A stretch of 16,548 bases of DNA, from contig JALLAZ010000365.1 in assembly GCA_036939755.1 (NCBI GenBank), positions 1 to 16,548 of the forward strand. Direction: 5' to 3'. The notes under the pieces are model-generated. The model had not been told where the DNA came from and searched no databases. It saw nothing but the letters and a program-made list of their open reading frames with translations. Within the stretch, counting starts at the first letter, position 1. The number at the start of each line of letters is the position of its first letter. A program made the translations under genes and the position numbers. Origin of the DNA: Stephanodiscus triporus (lineage: Eukaryota > Bacillariophyta > Thalassiosirophyceae > Thalassiosirales > Thalassiosiraceae). Below are positions 1 to 8,378 of this stretch, in pieces.

Positions 1-3
1 TCG

Positions 4-208
4 GTAAGTGAGATGGTTCGTTGGCTGGCGTTCGAATGGGTATCGGGATTGCTCCACGAGTTTTTACTTCGTTCTTGACCGCAAGATCAATGCGCATCTA
101 TTACTTCAGTGCACCGAGCGTGATTCCCACTTCCCGCGATGCTATTGCGATTGGCACAATGACAACGATTTCTAACATTGACTTTGTTCTTGTTTCCTGT
201 TATTGTAG
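4..208 (+). other. Spliceosomal intron A, introner-like copy in forward orientation
   Basis: The donor GTAAGT follows the three bases TCG at the window edge, and the acceptor TTGTAG ends at 208, where an open frame begins (GTT CAT TTC AGG). Nearly the whole intron is homologous to the reverse complement of intron B (1953-2186). A 47-base block at 71-117 matches 2067-2021 perfectly, and weaker similarity runs out to both intron ends. The upstream exon is only three bases inside the window, so the donor rests on its consensus match and on the homology ending there. It could instead be an arm of an inverted repeat with no splicing role, but the intron reading fits better because intron B is required by protein homology. 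Confidence 0.65.
71..117. repeat. 47-bp perfect inverted-repeat block shared by two introns (partner 2021-2067)
   Basis: Bases 71-117 are the exact reverse complement of 2021-2067. Around this core, imperfect homology continues: 12-70 pairs with roughly 2140-2068, with a short extra segment near 2068-2090 in the second copy, and 118-165 pairs with roughly 2020-1968. Together the homologous region covers about 160-180 bp. The arms lie inside introns A and B and flank the exon 209-1952. Confidence 0.9.
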
Positions 209-985
209 GTTCATTTCAGGGCCACAGTGCAACGGATTAAGAGCAACCATCGCTACATCAAAGTAGGATGTCAAGATAGATTTCAAGCAATGATTGATAA
301 ATTGATGCAAAGAACAGTGATCATGTCTAAAGAGGAATTCAAATCTACAATTGATATGATCCAATCAGAGTTTCCAACCACCGGAACATGGCTGAAATGG
401 CACTTTGATAATGGACGTGGTCCTCTTATCTTTCGTTCTTTGGCGGATGATTGCATTATTAGTGGTTATGGATATGACACAAATGGTCAGGAGGGCATTG
501 GTGGGTGGATTCAACGGACCTATGGATTATCAAAGCCAACATTTAAACAAGCTCTTCAGCATCTTGTTGTGTTCTCCACTACTGTTCAGGAAGATTACGA
601 GGACAGTGTTGGAGGCAAACAGTTGCGATACGGACTCAAAACATCACCAGATGAGAGGGCTGATGCTAGACAAAAAAAGAAAAGGAAGCTAACAGAATTT
701 TTTCCATCGGACGGAAGACCACCGGACACATCGAAGGATGTCCCACGAGAACAAGACACTAACGTCTCGGCGCATTTCATTCGTTTTGGGTTCGTGAAGC
801 AATTGACTTCTTTGCCGCATGTTACTATCACGGCAATAAATACATGCTCCATTGACATTGTTCTTATGGCTTTATTTGTGATTCGCAAATCTTACAATGA
901 CATGCTTCACTATTTCATTCGAGAAAGTGGCAAACTGAACTCAACACTCAATTTCATTGAACGTGGCAACTTTGCGAATGCATGA
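209..985 (+). pseudogene. 5' part of USP/Ulp1 mobile-element gene, ending at an in-frame TGA
   Basis: The open frame runs in from intron A (first codon GTT at 209) to TGA at 983-985. The next 967 bases continue in the same frame, so this and the following entry are most simply one gene with a nonsense codon. The protein has a basic nuclear-localisation-like stretch (QKKKRKL, about 670-690). Near its end is ITAINTCSIDIVLMALF, with the TGC Cys at 845-847, which resembles the USP/UCH Cys box (G-N-T-C-x-N-S) that supplies the nucleophile. A GTG at 227 is not needed as a start because the true start lies upstream of the window. Codon use is AT-rich, unlike the host genes to the right. The USP assignment comes from motif order across the whole gene and is inference. 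Confidence 0.6.
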
Positions 986-988
986 TTC

Positions 989-3610
989 TTGTGGATGAAT
1001 CACCTAGCCAATGATCCAACCATAGATGCAACATGGATGTGCCGTGTAACTAGCAAGAATGGAGCACCATTGTGGGACTGTTGGTCGGATGAGTTTGTCC
1101 ATTTCCGTACGTTAAGAATGATGAAATTTGTTGAAGTTAATGAAAGAGGCATATGTGATAAGTGTGGCAGTCAAAGTCAATCCATACAGGATACACCAAT
1201 TGCATCAGACCCGTTACATACCGCTTCAGAAAATACCAGTCAGAATGATGATGAATCTAGACTGGAAAAGCTGACTATCCTTCACTATCGCCGGGACGAA
1301 CATGCCAGAAAGTTATTGGAGTCTATCAGGAGAGATCGTACACAAGAGGAAAATGATCTAGTGAATGGAGCGTTGGAAGTCATATTAAACACGCTGACAA
1401 GATCAGAAAAAGCCGTCTATGATGGACATGACTCGGTATTACATGCTAGCATGCACACGTTGAATCCTGAATGCTGGCTAAATGATGAGGTGGTCAATTT
1501 CTTCCACAAAGTTTGTCTCAACAAGCATGATGTTACATTATGTGACAGAAGTGAAGGCCGTAAACGTTCGCATGCATTTAATTCATTCTTCATGAGAAAT
1601 TTGTTTGGTCAAAAGTTGTTAGATCCAAATGAACGTGGTACCTACAATTTTGCAGCGGTGGCTAGATGGTCAAGGATGGTACCAGGAGGAAACATATTCA
1701 ACTTAAGGTACCTTCTATTTCCAATAAACATCAGTGATATGCATTGGACATTGGCTGTGGTATCTATGGAAGATAGGTGTATCAGATATTATGATTCGCT
1801 TCCTGATGGAAGCCAATTTCATACTGATATGAGAAATGGGATCAGGCGGTATTTGAAGGATGAGTACAAGAAATTAACAGATGGTAATGAGCTCAATGAA
1901 ACTGAATGGGACAGCTTGGACTGCTCAAGTGAAACTCCACGACAGATAAATGGTGAGTGGGCATTTGATTGTTTTTATTGCGCCGATTGCAATAGCGTCA
2001 CAGGAAATGGGAATCACGCGTCGGTGCACTGAAGTAATAGATGCGCATTGATCTTGCGGTCAAGAACAAAGTCTGGGTTTTTCTCGTGACACCAAAACTC
2101 GCGGAGCAATCGCGATACTCATTCGCATGCCAACCACTAAACCCTCCTTCTAATGTTCCTGAAAATTGATTGCCGTGTTTTTATAGGTTATGATTGTGGT
2201 GCATTTGTTTGCATGATCAGTTATTTCATCATGAGTGACTGCTGTCCACTGTTTAATCAAGGCGATATGGAGATAATGCGTCGAAGGATTACACTGATGA
2301 TAATGAGAACGAGTTGCAGGATGATCGAGGACCCCATCAATCAAGCACTGATACTAAATCGACAGAATGATTGTGATGAGCATATGCATCTTTATCGAGC
2401 GTTGAGGAAAAGTTGCAACAAGATGGTGAATACGAAGTCACAAAATCAGCAACGCATTTCTGTTACTGTTGAACTACAGAGCGTAATAAGATTGCAGGAA
2501 GCGCTGGACGACAGATTCCTTAATGATGGGAATACTGTGCAATGTCGGATGGTAGGATGTGTTGGCCAGCAAGCATTGAAAATAGGTATTGAGAAAATGC
2601 CTGGTATTCTTGTGATAGACATTGCAGCAACAGTCGTTGAAGAGGGGCATACAATGCCAGTGACAGTCAAATGCATTGAAGACGTTGTACGCAACCTGAC
2701 TGTTCAAGGAACTAAGTATGCATTGGTGCAAGTGATACTTCACAATGGAAGCCATTACCGTGGTGTAACAGTGCTCGGTAATCAGAATGTCCTTTATGAT
2801 GGCAAGTTTTGTAATGGATTCAGGTCTATTGCTGATACAGAGAGATTTGCTTCGAAGGAAATGGGAGAGAATTATAGGGTGTCATGCCTGTGGTACAGAA
2901 AGGTTTTAAATAGCAAAGAGTCCGCATCGAATCCCCTCCCTGCATACCCTTCATTCGCGGAAATGACACAACCAGAAGAAGAAAAACAACACAGAGGAGG
3001 AGCTGCAGAGGAAATAACACCGAAAAATGAAAAGAGGAAAAGTAAGCCAAACAAAAGATATACTCCACCGGACCAATCTACACCAAATCCGCCAAAAGAG
3101 GAAATAACACCGAAAAATGAAAAGAGGAAAAGTAAGCCAAAAAAAAGATATACTCCACCGGACCAATCTACACCAAATCCGCCAAAACGCCGCCTAAAAA
3201 ACAAATCAAAGAAAGATGAAAAGTCAGCATCGGTCGATGCAGTCGCTTCAAAACGTTATCATGATCCAGTTGGTATATCAATCAGAAAGGGGAAAGAATT
3301 TGGACCCGTACCACTCTGTCAGCATTGTAAGAATGGTATACCTCACGATAGATGGCGTGTAATCAATAGAGTCAAGAGGAAAGGGAAAGGATACGATGTT
3401 AAGCAGCTACATATTTTCCATGCCAAATTGGCACTATCAGACGATGAGTTTGAGCAGCTTGTGAGATTGCTGAAGTCGTCTAGCGACACTGAAATCAAAC
3501 AACACCGATCAGCCTGGATACAATCAATGCACCAGGGAATGGGAAAAGGAGCTGAAACGGGAGCAGCCAGGAGGACTAGTCTTGAATGGTTTAGCGATTT
3601 TAAACACTAA
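989..3610 (+). CDS. Ulp1/SENP-like (C48) cysteine protease inside a USP-like domain, mobile-element type (join 989..1952, 2187..3610)
   Basis: Removing intron B joins CGA CAG ATA AAT G to GT TAT GAT TGT, giving RQINGYDCGAFVCM, the classic Ulp1 active-site segment. Visible C48 residues are His in HWTLAVV (1742-1744), Asp in YYDSLPDG (1793-1795), Gln (1943-1945) and nucleophile Cys (2195-2197). The N-terminal part has the Ulp1 substrate-side segment LNPECWLNDEVVNFF. Before the Ulp1 unit is a CxxC knuckle (ICDKCG, 1154-1165). After it come C-x4-C (2543-2560), QQALKIGIEKMPGILVI and YALVQVILHNGSHYRG with His at 2753-2755, then LYDG; these match the order of USP finger, palm and His-box elements. 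A 30-residue basic tandem repeat follows at 3008-3187. Ulp1 domains on their own cleave SUMO-like modifiers and recur in several eukaryotic DNA transposon proteins; no transposase is visible here. The 989 ATG is nominal, because the frame is continuous with 209-985. Protease family is secure; USP part and element class are inference. Confidence 0.75.
1953..2186 (+). other. Spliceosomal intron B, introner-like copy in reverse orientation
   Basis: The donor GTGAGT starts at 1953 and the acceptor TTTATAG ends at 2186. This phase-1 intron is 234 bases. Its removal is demanded by homology: unspliced, the frame ends at a TGA at 2030-2032, separating the catalytic His, Asp and Gln from the Cys. Spliced, the conserved NG-x-DCG block is restored exactly. 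The intron interior (about 1968-2140) is the reverse complement of intron A, including a 47-base perfect block at 2021-2067. The same sequence therefore serves as an intron from either strand, with splice signals drawn from opposite ends. Confidence 0.85.
3008..3187 (+). repeat. Two-copy 90-bp in-frame tandem repeat (30-residue basic unit)
   Basis: Copy one is 3008-3097 and copy two 3098-3187. They differ at one base, changing Asn to Lys. Each unit begins EEITPKNEKRK and ends STPNPPK. It is rich in Lys, Pro and Thr, consistent with a disordered nuclear-localisation or nucleic-acid-binding linker. The near identity implies a recent duplication. Confidence 0.95.
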
Positions 3611-3746
3611 CTATGACAACCTATGTCGCTGGCGATTTGAGGATAGATTGCCCAAAACAGGAGCAACGGGAAGACTGGAGTAGTCTACTTGAATGTGGTT
3701 GGGGGTGGGTTAGAGTGAGTTTAGCAGTACCCTACGTTAATTCCCA

Positions 3747-3941
3747 CAAACACCGCTATGACCGACTAGTGACTGACTTAGCGGTAGTTGTGACTGACTT
3801 AGCGGTAGTTGTGACTCAATTAGCGGTAGTTGTGACTGAGAATTAGCGGTAGCGTGACTCAATCAGCGGTAGCGTGACTGAACTTTGTTAGATGAAGCTA
3901 CGTAGAAGGAACTACCCCTAAGTCCAAACACCGCTATGACC
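3747..3941. repeat. 17-bp direct repeats (3747-3763 and 3925-3941) flanking the tandem array
   Basis: CAAACACCGCTATGACC occurs identically at 3747-3763 and 3925-3941, 178 bp apart. Its reverse complement contains TAGCGGT, the core of the array between the two copies. The layout is one reverse-oriented unit, five forward units, then another reverse-oriented unit. This resembles the sub-terminal repeat regions that bind transposase in some DNA transposon families (CACTA, for example). Confidence 0.8.
3769..3887 (+). repeat. Tandem array of 20-22 bp units with core TTAGCGGTAG
   Basis: Units start at 3769, 3790, 3811, 3832 and 3854, each beginning GTGACT and ending in AGCGGTAG plus one or two bases; a partial sixth starts at 3874. 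Unit lengths are 21, 21, 21, 22 and 20. The first two are identical and later ones diverge. The array lies 159 bases after the stop codon of the USP/Ulp1 gene, where a sub-terminal repeat region of an element would be expected. Confidence 0.9.
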
Positions 3942-4290
3942 CAACTACTACTAATTCTGTTTGCCCGGAGTAGAGGTGTGCCATACGAGTCTAGCGTAAG
4001 TGCAAGTAGGGTACCATACATACACGTACTCTACATTTTACTCCTCCTACAACCTACCTACCTACATACTCTACAACTCACCCTGGTGCTCTGTTTTATG
4101 TTGGGCACTTTTACTCGATCGGCACTCGATCATTCCGTTCCCAGAATGCATGCAGCCAGGGCCTGCGCCACGATGTGCAAGGAGCCTGGTGCTGCGCGAT
4201 GCTAAACGCACTCTAGAGGTAGGTAGGTATCTATTAGAGAGATATTCATAGCAGAATAGCCATCCTACCGCCGCTAAATAATAAGAGAGC

Positions 4291-4317
4291 TATCGTACTA
4301 CTCTAGAGAGTACGATA
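4291..4317. promoter_or_regulatory. 27-bp near-perfect palindrome upstream of the fucosyltransferase-like gene
   Basis: The arms are TATCGTACT(A)CTCT and AGAGAGTACGATA, complementary over 13 bases apart from one extra A at 4300. The site ends 74 bases before the preferred start codon at 4392. Half-sites GTACGATA or TATCGTAC recur in two other intergenic regions (7874-7881 and 15615-15626). A protein-binding site near a promoter is plausible but unproven. Confidence 0.45.
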
Positions 4318-4391
4318 CCACCACACCACAGGCTTTCGGGCGAGAGGTGGGGGGGGAGGACAACACAATACACGATAGGGGATTGATTGTC

Positions 4392-5918
4392 ATGGTGCAG
4401 GTCCAACATCCATCCAACGTTAAGTCGTCGACGAGGAGGTGGAGCGCGTCGACTGTCCAGTGTCTCCTCGTGTCGACCGCGCTCTTCGTGCTGTGTCTGT
4501 ACCTCGGCCTCGCGCTCTCCTTCGCGCGTCACTTCCTCCTCCTCGGCGACGACGACGACGACGACGACGGGACGGGGCTCGTCGTGCCGGCCGGGGAGGA
4601 TGCTGTACGGGGGAGGGGGGGGAGGTCGACGGGGCATGCTCCCGTCCCACGCGCCGCCGCGATGGAATGCCTGATGGACGACAACTACGACGGCGGAGGA
4701 GGAGGAGGAGGACGAGGCGAGTGCTGTTTCTCGTGGGGCGTCGACCTCGACGAGTGGCGCACGCACCACCCCGATTGGGGCGTGACGCGGAGCGAGAGCG
4801 ACGCGTACTGCCTGTCCAAATTCGAGGAACCGAAGGCCGCCTTCTTTCGAGGTCTGTACGAATTGCAATGGGGGGCGGCGGCGGCGACGACGGCGGCGGA
4901 AAGCGGCGGCGACGATCGTCGTCGCGGGGCATCGGCATCATCGTCGTCGTCGTCGTCATCGTCATCGCGGAAACATCGGAATTGTTCCGATCTGCTCCAA
5001 AATCTGCAAGTCAGCTCCGGGATGGGCAGGTCGATCAAGTCCGTGATGGACGGCTTCGTCGGGGCCTACGAGCGGAGTAGGCCGTATCAACTCAATAGGC
5101 TCAGGAATACATCCAAATGGATGTACGCGACGAACGACACGTCCAGTTGGGGGTACTGCAACACCACGGACTTGAGTTGTTACATACTGCCCATAGGGAA
5201 TTGCATGAATACCTTCGGGGTTAATGACCCCGTACAAGGGGCCCGGCCGTCGACCCCGAACTACACGTGGATATACGAGTACTTGATGCGATTCAATCAT
5301 CGGGCGATGTACCATATCCAAAAGCGAATAGACGAGGCATCGCACGTAGTAAACCTGGGCGACAACTGCACCGTGATACACGTACGACGTGGCGATTCGG
5401 GAATGCCGCGGGGCTCGCATCGGAAATATGTTGGACTCGTCGAGTTCATCCGGGAGGGGGGGATCGGCCCGGGGGATCCCGTGCTAATCCTGACGGACGA
5501 CGAGACGACTATCTACGAGGCCGAAACCTTCTATCCCGAATACAATTGGATATACATTGACCGGCCGCGGGTGAATATTACGTACGGCGGTTGGGAGGGG
5601 CTCATCCCATCGGGCGATGAGGTGCAGGAGTTCGTTGCCATCTATGCAGAAATGCTCCTCGCATCTCGGTGTAACAGGGTGGTTCACGGTCAATCGGGAT
5701 TTATTCGGGAATTGAAGTCGTTTTGCGAGATGGTCCGTAGAGGCAGGAGGTTACCCTCGCAGGAATACCATCTCATCGAGCACAAATTTGGGAATAGCAC
5801 GGAGAAGAAAAGATGTCAGTCGATGGGGAAACATTATTGTGCCGAAAGAATGATTGAAGAAATTTACCGTGAGGCCGCGAAAGGGTTGAAGAATAGGAAG
5901 TATCCTACATCAATGTAA
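4392..5918 (+). CDS. Type II membrane glycosyltransferase, FUT8/NodZ-like (GT23-type) fucosyltransferase
   Basis: The likely role is transfer of fucose from GDP-fucose in the Golgi lumen. From the ATG at 4392 (508 residues) the protein has a short basic cytosolic tail, a membrane span at about 22-44 (VQCLLVSTALFVLCLYLGL), a low-complexity stem with Asp, Gly and Ser runs (to about 215), then a Cys-containing catalytic domain. Key motifs are VIHVRRGD (His330 to Asp335), matching the HxRRxD nucleotide-sugar motif of FUT8/NodZ; LILTDDETTIYEAETFYPEY (Asp369/370), matching the FUT8 TDD...EA...YP segment; and HGQSGFIRELKSF (432 on), in the position of the FUT8 SSQ segment. N-glycosylation sequons occur in the lumenal part. 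An in-frame ATG at 4347 would add 15 residues; 4392 gives the more typical tail. No intron is needed. GT23-like family is fairly sure; acceptor and linkage are unknown. Confidence 0.75.
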   Translation: MVQVQHPSNVKSSTRRWSASTVQCLLVSTALFVLCLYLGLALSFARHFLLLGDDDDDDDGTGLVVPAGEDAVRGRGGRSTGHAPVPRAAAMECLMDDNYDGGGGGGGRGECCFSWGVDLDEWRTHHPDWGVTRSESDAYCLSKFEEPKAAFFRGLYELQWGAAAATTAAESGGDDRRRGASASSSSSSSSSSRKHRNCSDLLQNLQVSSGMGRSIKSVMDGFVGAYERSRPYQLNRLRNTSKWMYATNDTSSWGYCNTTDLSCYILPIGNCMNTFGVNDPVQGARPSTPNYTWIYEYLMRFNHRAMYHIQKRIDEASHVVNLGDNCTVIHVRRGDSGMPRGSHRKYVGLVEFIREGGIGPGDPVLILTDDETTIYEAETFYPEYNWIYIDRPRVNITYGGWEGLIPSGDEVQEFVAIYAEMLLASRCNRVVHGQSGFIRELKSFCEMVRRGRRLPSQEYHLIEHKFGNSTEKKRCQSMGKHYCAERMIEEIYREAAKGLKNRKYPTSM

Positions 5919-5948
5919 AATTGGTATCCTGCATTAATGTTAAAGTTC
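5901..5948 (+). repeat. 24-bp imperfect tandem duplication spanning the stop codon
   Basis: TATCCTACATCAATGTAAAA at 5901 is repeated, with a few changes, as TATCCTGCATTAATGTTAAA at 5925. The first copy contains the last codons and TAA of the fucosyltransferase-like gene (5916-5918). The second lies in the 3' untranslated region. Confidence 0.8.
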
Positions 5949-6045
5949 AAATAACCTATTGGTTAGATGCATCATTACTAAGGGAGACGTCAAAATTCGC
6001 ATACGTAATGCAGACAAACCCGAGAGTTCAGTATCCTGCCATGTT

Positions 6046-7731
6046 TCATTGTTGACGATTTCCGAGCTCGCCGATCGCCAAGATAGCGTTGAGCACCTCG
6101 TTAGCTACCAAATGCCCGTCTCCTATGGGGCTGGGGTCATTTCTAGCGTGCACCATGCGTGCATCATGGGTATAGAAAGCGCACTCGCCGTCGATGGGGT
6201 TCATGGATTTGACATCTGAAATGTTTGTCTTTCCCTGCGGAAGGCACGCACCGGGGAGATGAAATGTATTGTAAAACACATTCTTTGTTCTCAGTATACT
6301 CTTCTGCCATGCATCGTCTGTTTCGTTACTCTGTCTTGGCCGGTCAAGCAATATCGATCCAATGCTCTCACCATCGGGAACATGTCCGCCAGCGAACACA
6401 CTCAACATGGTGACGAAGGACCAATCCTGACATTCCGGGTGCTCAATCCCCCTCAGAAAATTTGGCAGTGTCTTCGGGCCATTTCGTGGTATCTTGTTCT
6501 CTGCACCCTTGAAGCTGAAGAATTCATCCAGATCCCAAGTGGCGACAAATTCGGATGTGCCCTTGGCGCGATAAAGGCACTGCTGGTAGAAGACCATTTT
6601 CGGAAAGTCCTGATCGCCACATTGAAAATCAAAATCCTCGTCCCAGAGTGCGGAAACTGACAGAGTACCAGAGTTAATATCAGGCTTCAACAGGAGGTTA
6701 CTGACAATGCGATGCACCTGCATTGCCTGTTCCTTTCCACCCTCGCCAAAATTTGTGAACAGGCCAAGATGAATATGATCAATGCCAACAACATCGTGAT
6801 GATAACGTATGAACTCATTCAAATCACGAATGCCGTTTGCATGTGAAACGGTGCAAAGCGTGATGTTGTGCCGTTCGCTAATAAATGACGGCTCTGCTGG
6901 CGAGTGCGAGAGCATGCGTTGAACGCCAAGGCTGGGCTCGGCGATCGGGAGGTGCAGTTTTACCACCGGGGTCAGTCTGGCGTGATTGTCCCCGCCTTCC
7001 CCCCCCTCGTGAAGAACATCGATGGTAAGGGCCATATCATGATCCAGTGAATGTCGACGAAGTAGTTGAAAATCGAAACCCGAAAGGACTGGTTCCCTCC
7101 CGGGGACGCCGTGGAGGGGACATCTCCACACCTGTACGACCTCGATCGTGTTCGAATCAACGCCATCGGTTGGCATCAATTCGAACCTTGCCGTGCGCGT
7201 GCCGATCCTGCAATGGAAGATTTCGCCCTTCATCTCCGTGAACGTTTTCAGGCCACGAAAGTTACCCCCACCAGGGGATTGAACTTGTTCATTCTTCCTC
7301 TCATCCCTGGAGTAACATTCACCTTCCGACCCGAATGCATCCCGTTGGAACATGCGTTTTCCCATACCGAATAAGTGCAGCCACAGCATGTCCTGATTGT
7401 GATAATCACCCGCCATGGAAGCTCCCGTTAGTATGAGTACCGCATTGGTCACGTTTCCTTCCTCATTTAATTTTGATCCGCCATAGTTGAACATCCCCGG
7501 GAAAACTCGGTGCTCTTTCTCGGGGATGCTTGCCATTGGAACGAATGCAGAATGACGGCTCGCAACATGGTCGTGCTTCGGATTCTCTGGTGCATCAATG
7601 ATAGAGAGTAAGGTGATGTTGTAAAATGTGAATCCGACGAGGACGATGAACAGAATCTTGGGGATAGAAACTGCATTGATAATGCGTCCGCGAGGTCGAC
7701 TGACGGGCCGCGATTGCTCCGCCATTGCCAT
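6046..7731 (-). CDS. Type II membrane protein with GT92 (DUF23) glycosyltransferase domain
   Basis: The 561-residue protein starts at the CAT at 7729-7731 and ends at TGA (6046-6048). It has a basic cytosolic tail, a membrane span at about 24-45 (IPKILFIVLVGFTFYNITLL), a stem, and from about residue 290 a domain beginning ITLCTVSHANGIRDLNEFIR, followed by YHHDVVGIDHIHLGL. This is the GT92 pattern of a conserved acidic segment with a His and a Gly-Val/Ile-x-His step. TWDLDEFFSF (Asp400, Asp402, Glu403) fits the GT92 metal-binding DxD/E site, and KSILRTKNVFYNTFHLPGA fits the C-terminal R...H block. GT92 enzymes include galactosyltransferases acting on glycans in the Golgi; donor and acceptor cannot be read here. 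An upstream in-frame ATG at 7794 adds 21 residues before the tail and is less likely. Its 3' end faces the previous gene, 127 bases away. No frameshift or intron is seen. Confidence 0.8.
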   Translation of the reverse strand: MAMAEQSRPVSRPRGRIINAVSIPKILFIVLVGFTFYNITLLSIIDAPENPKHDHVASRHSAFVPMASIPEKEHRVFPGMFNYGGSKLNEEGNVTNAVLILTGASMAGDYHNQDMLWLHLFGMGKRMFQRDAFGSEGECYSRDERKNEQVQSPGGGNFRGLKTFTEMKGEIFHCRIGTRTARFELMPTDGVDSNTIEVVQVWRCPLHGVPGREPVLSGFDFQLLRRHSLDHDMALTIDVLHEGGEGGDNHARLTPVVKLHLPIAEPSLGVQRMLSHSPAEPSFISERHNITLCTVSHANGIRDLNEFIRYHHDVVGIDHIHLGLFTNFGEGGKEQAMQVHRIVSNLLLKPDINSGTLSVSALWDEDFDFQCGDQDFPKMVFYQQCLYRAKGTSEFVATWDLDEFFSFKGAENKIPRNGPKTLPNFLRGIEHPECQDWSFVTMLSVFAGGHVPDGESIGSILLDRPRQSNETDDAWQKSILRTKNVFYNTFHLPGACLPQGKTNISDVKSMNPIDGECAFYTHDARMVHARNDPSPIGDGHLVANEVLNAILAIGELGNRQQ

Positions 7732-8346
7732 CGTATTGTGTCGTACTTTTTCATGTGGTGCGCGTACCCACAACACCGACCCCAAACACAACATTACTCT
7801 ACTCTACTCTACACATTACTTACGATAGGTACGCTAGATACAACTTACGATAACCATTCATAATCATAATACGGTACGATACGATTTTAGGTATCACAAC
7901 AAAGGTCGAAAATGATGGAAGGTTTGGACCAAGAAGATTCATCGGGGTCCCTTGCGGCGACATCCGCAAATGGTGAGCGCAAAAGGCACCCGACCGTCTT
8001 CCCTGCCGTTCGGCTGGGAAATATTCTTCCGTCGGCGGCCCCTCCCCGCGAGTGTGCGCCGCCGCGTGCCCAACTTTTCGCACGCGGAAAAATGCGAAAT
8101 TCAAAATCGTGCTGACCCCGCTCTCTCTCTCTCTCTCTCTCTCTCTCGCTCGCTCGCTCGCTCGCTCGCATTCTCCCCCAAAACGCATCCGCCTTGGCGG
8201 GCATCAATGACGACGACTCGCCCGCACATCCACGGTCGACGAACTACGTACCGATGATACAACCGCGGCGCCGCATTATTTGCAAATGACAATGCCAATT
8301 TTTACGCCGCCGCGACCGCCTCCGACAACTGCGCCTCCGACAACTG

Positions 8347-8378
<32 letters not shown>

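Larger units (their letters stand above)
3611..4391. other. Non-coding stretch between the mobile-element gene and the fucosyltransferase-like gene
   Basis: I find no supportable gene here. Short open frames at 3613-3846 and 3936-4251 are low-complexity or repeat-derived and resemble no family. The stretch holds the 20-22 bp tandem array (3769-3887), its flanking 17-bp direct repeats, and CTACCTACCTAC (about 4055-4070) opposed by TAGGTAGGTA (about 4218-4230), a loose inverted pair. CTACCGCCGCTAA near 4265-4278 resembles the array core in reverse. A strong palindrome lies at 4291-4317. The first two-thirds probably belong to the mobile element; the last 100-150 bases should contain the promoter of the next gene. 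Confidence 0.6.

Noticed and set aside
1..2186. Reading 4-208 and 1953-2186 as terminal inverted repeats of a small transposon containing 209-1952
   Set aside because: Ulp1 homology continues past 2186 and requires exact splicing of 1953-2186, so the arms are better explained as introns.
3613..3846. 77-codon open frame starting three bases after the USP/Ulp1 stop
   Set aside because: Its last third is merely the 21-bp tandem array read in frame, and the rest resembles no protein; array-driven chance frame.
3936..4251. Two overlapping open frames of 83-89 codons
   Set aside because: Both overlap each other in different frames, lack family similarity and lie in repeat-bearing intergenic sequence.
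4290..5080. Long overlapping frames on both strands inside the fucosyltransferase-like gene
   Set aside because: They follow from GC-rich triplet repeats and give Arg-, Ser- or Pro-runs only; the GT23-like frame explains the region.
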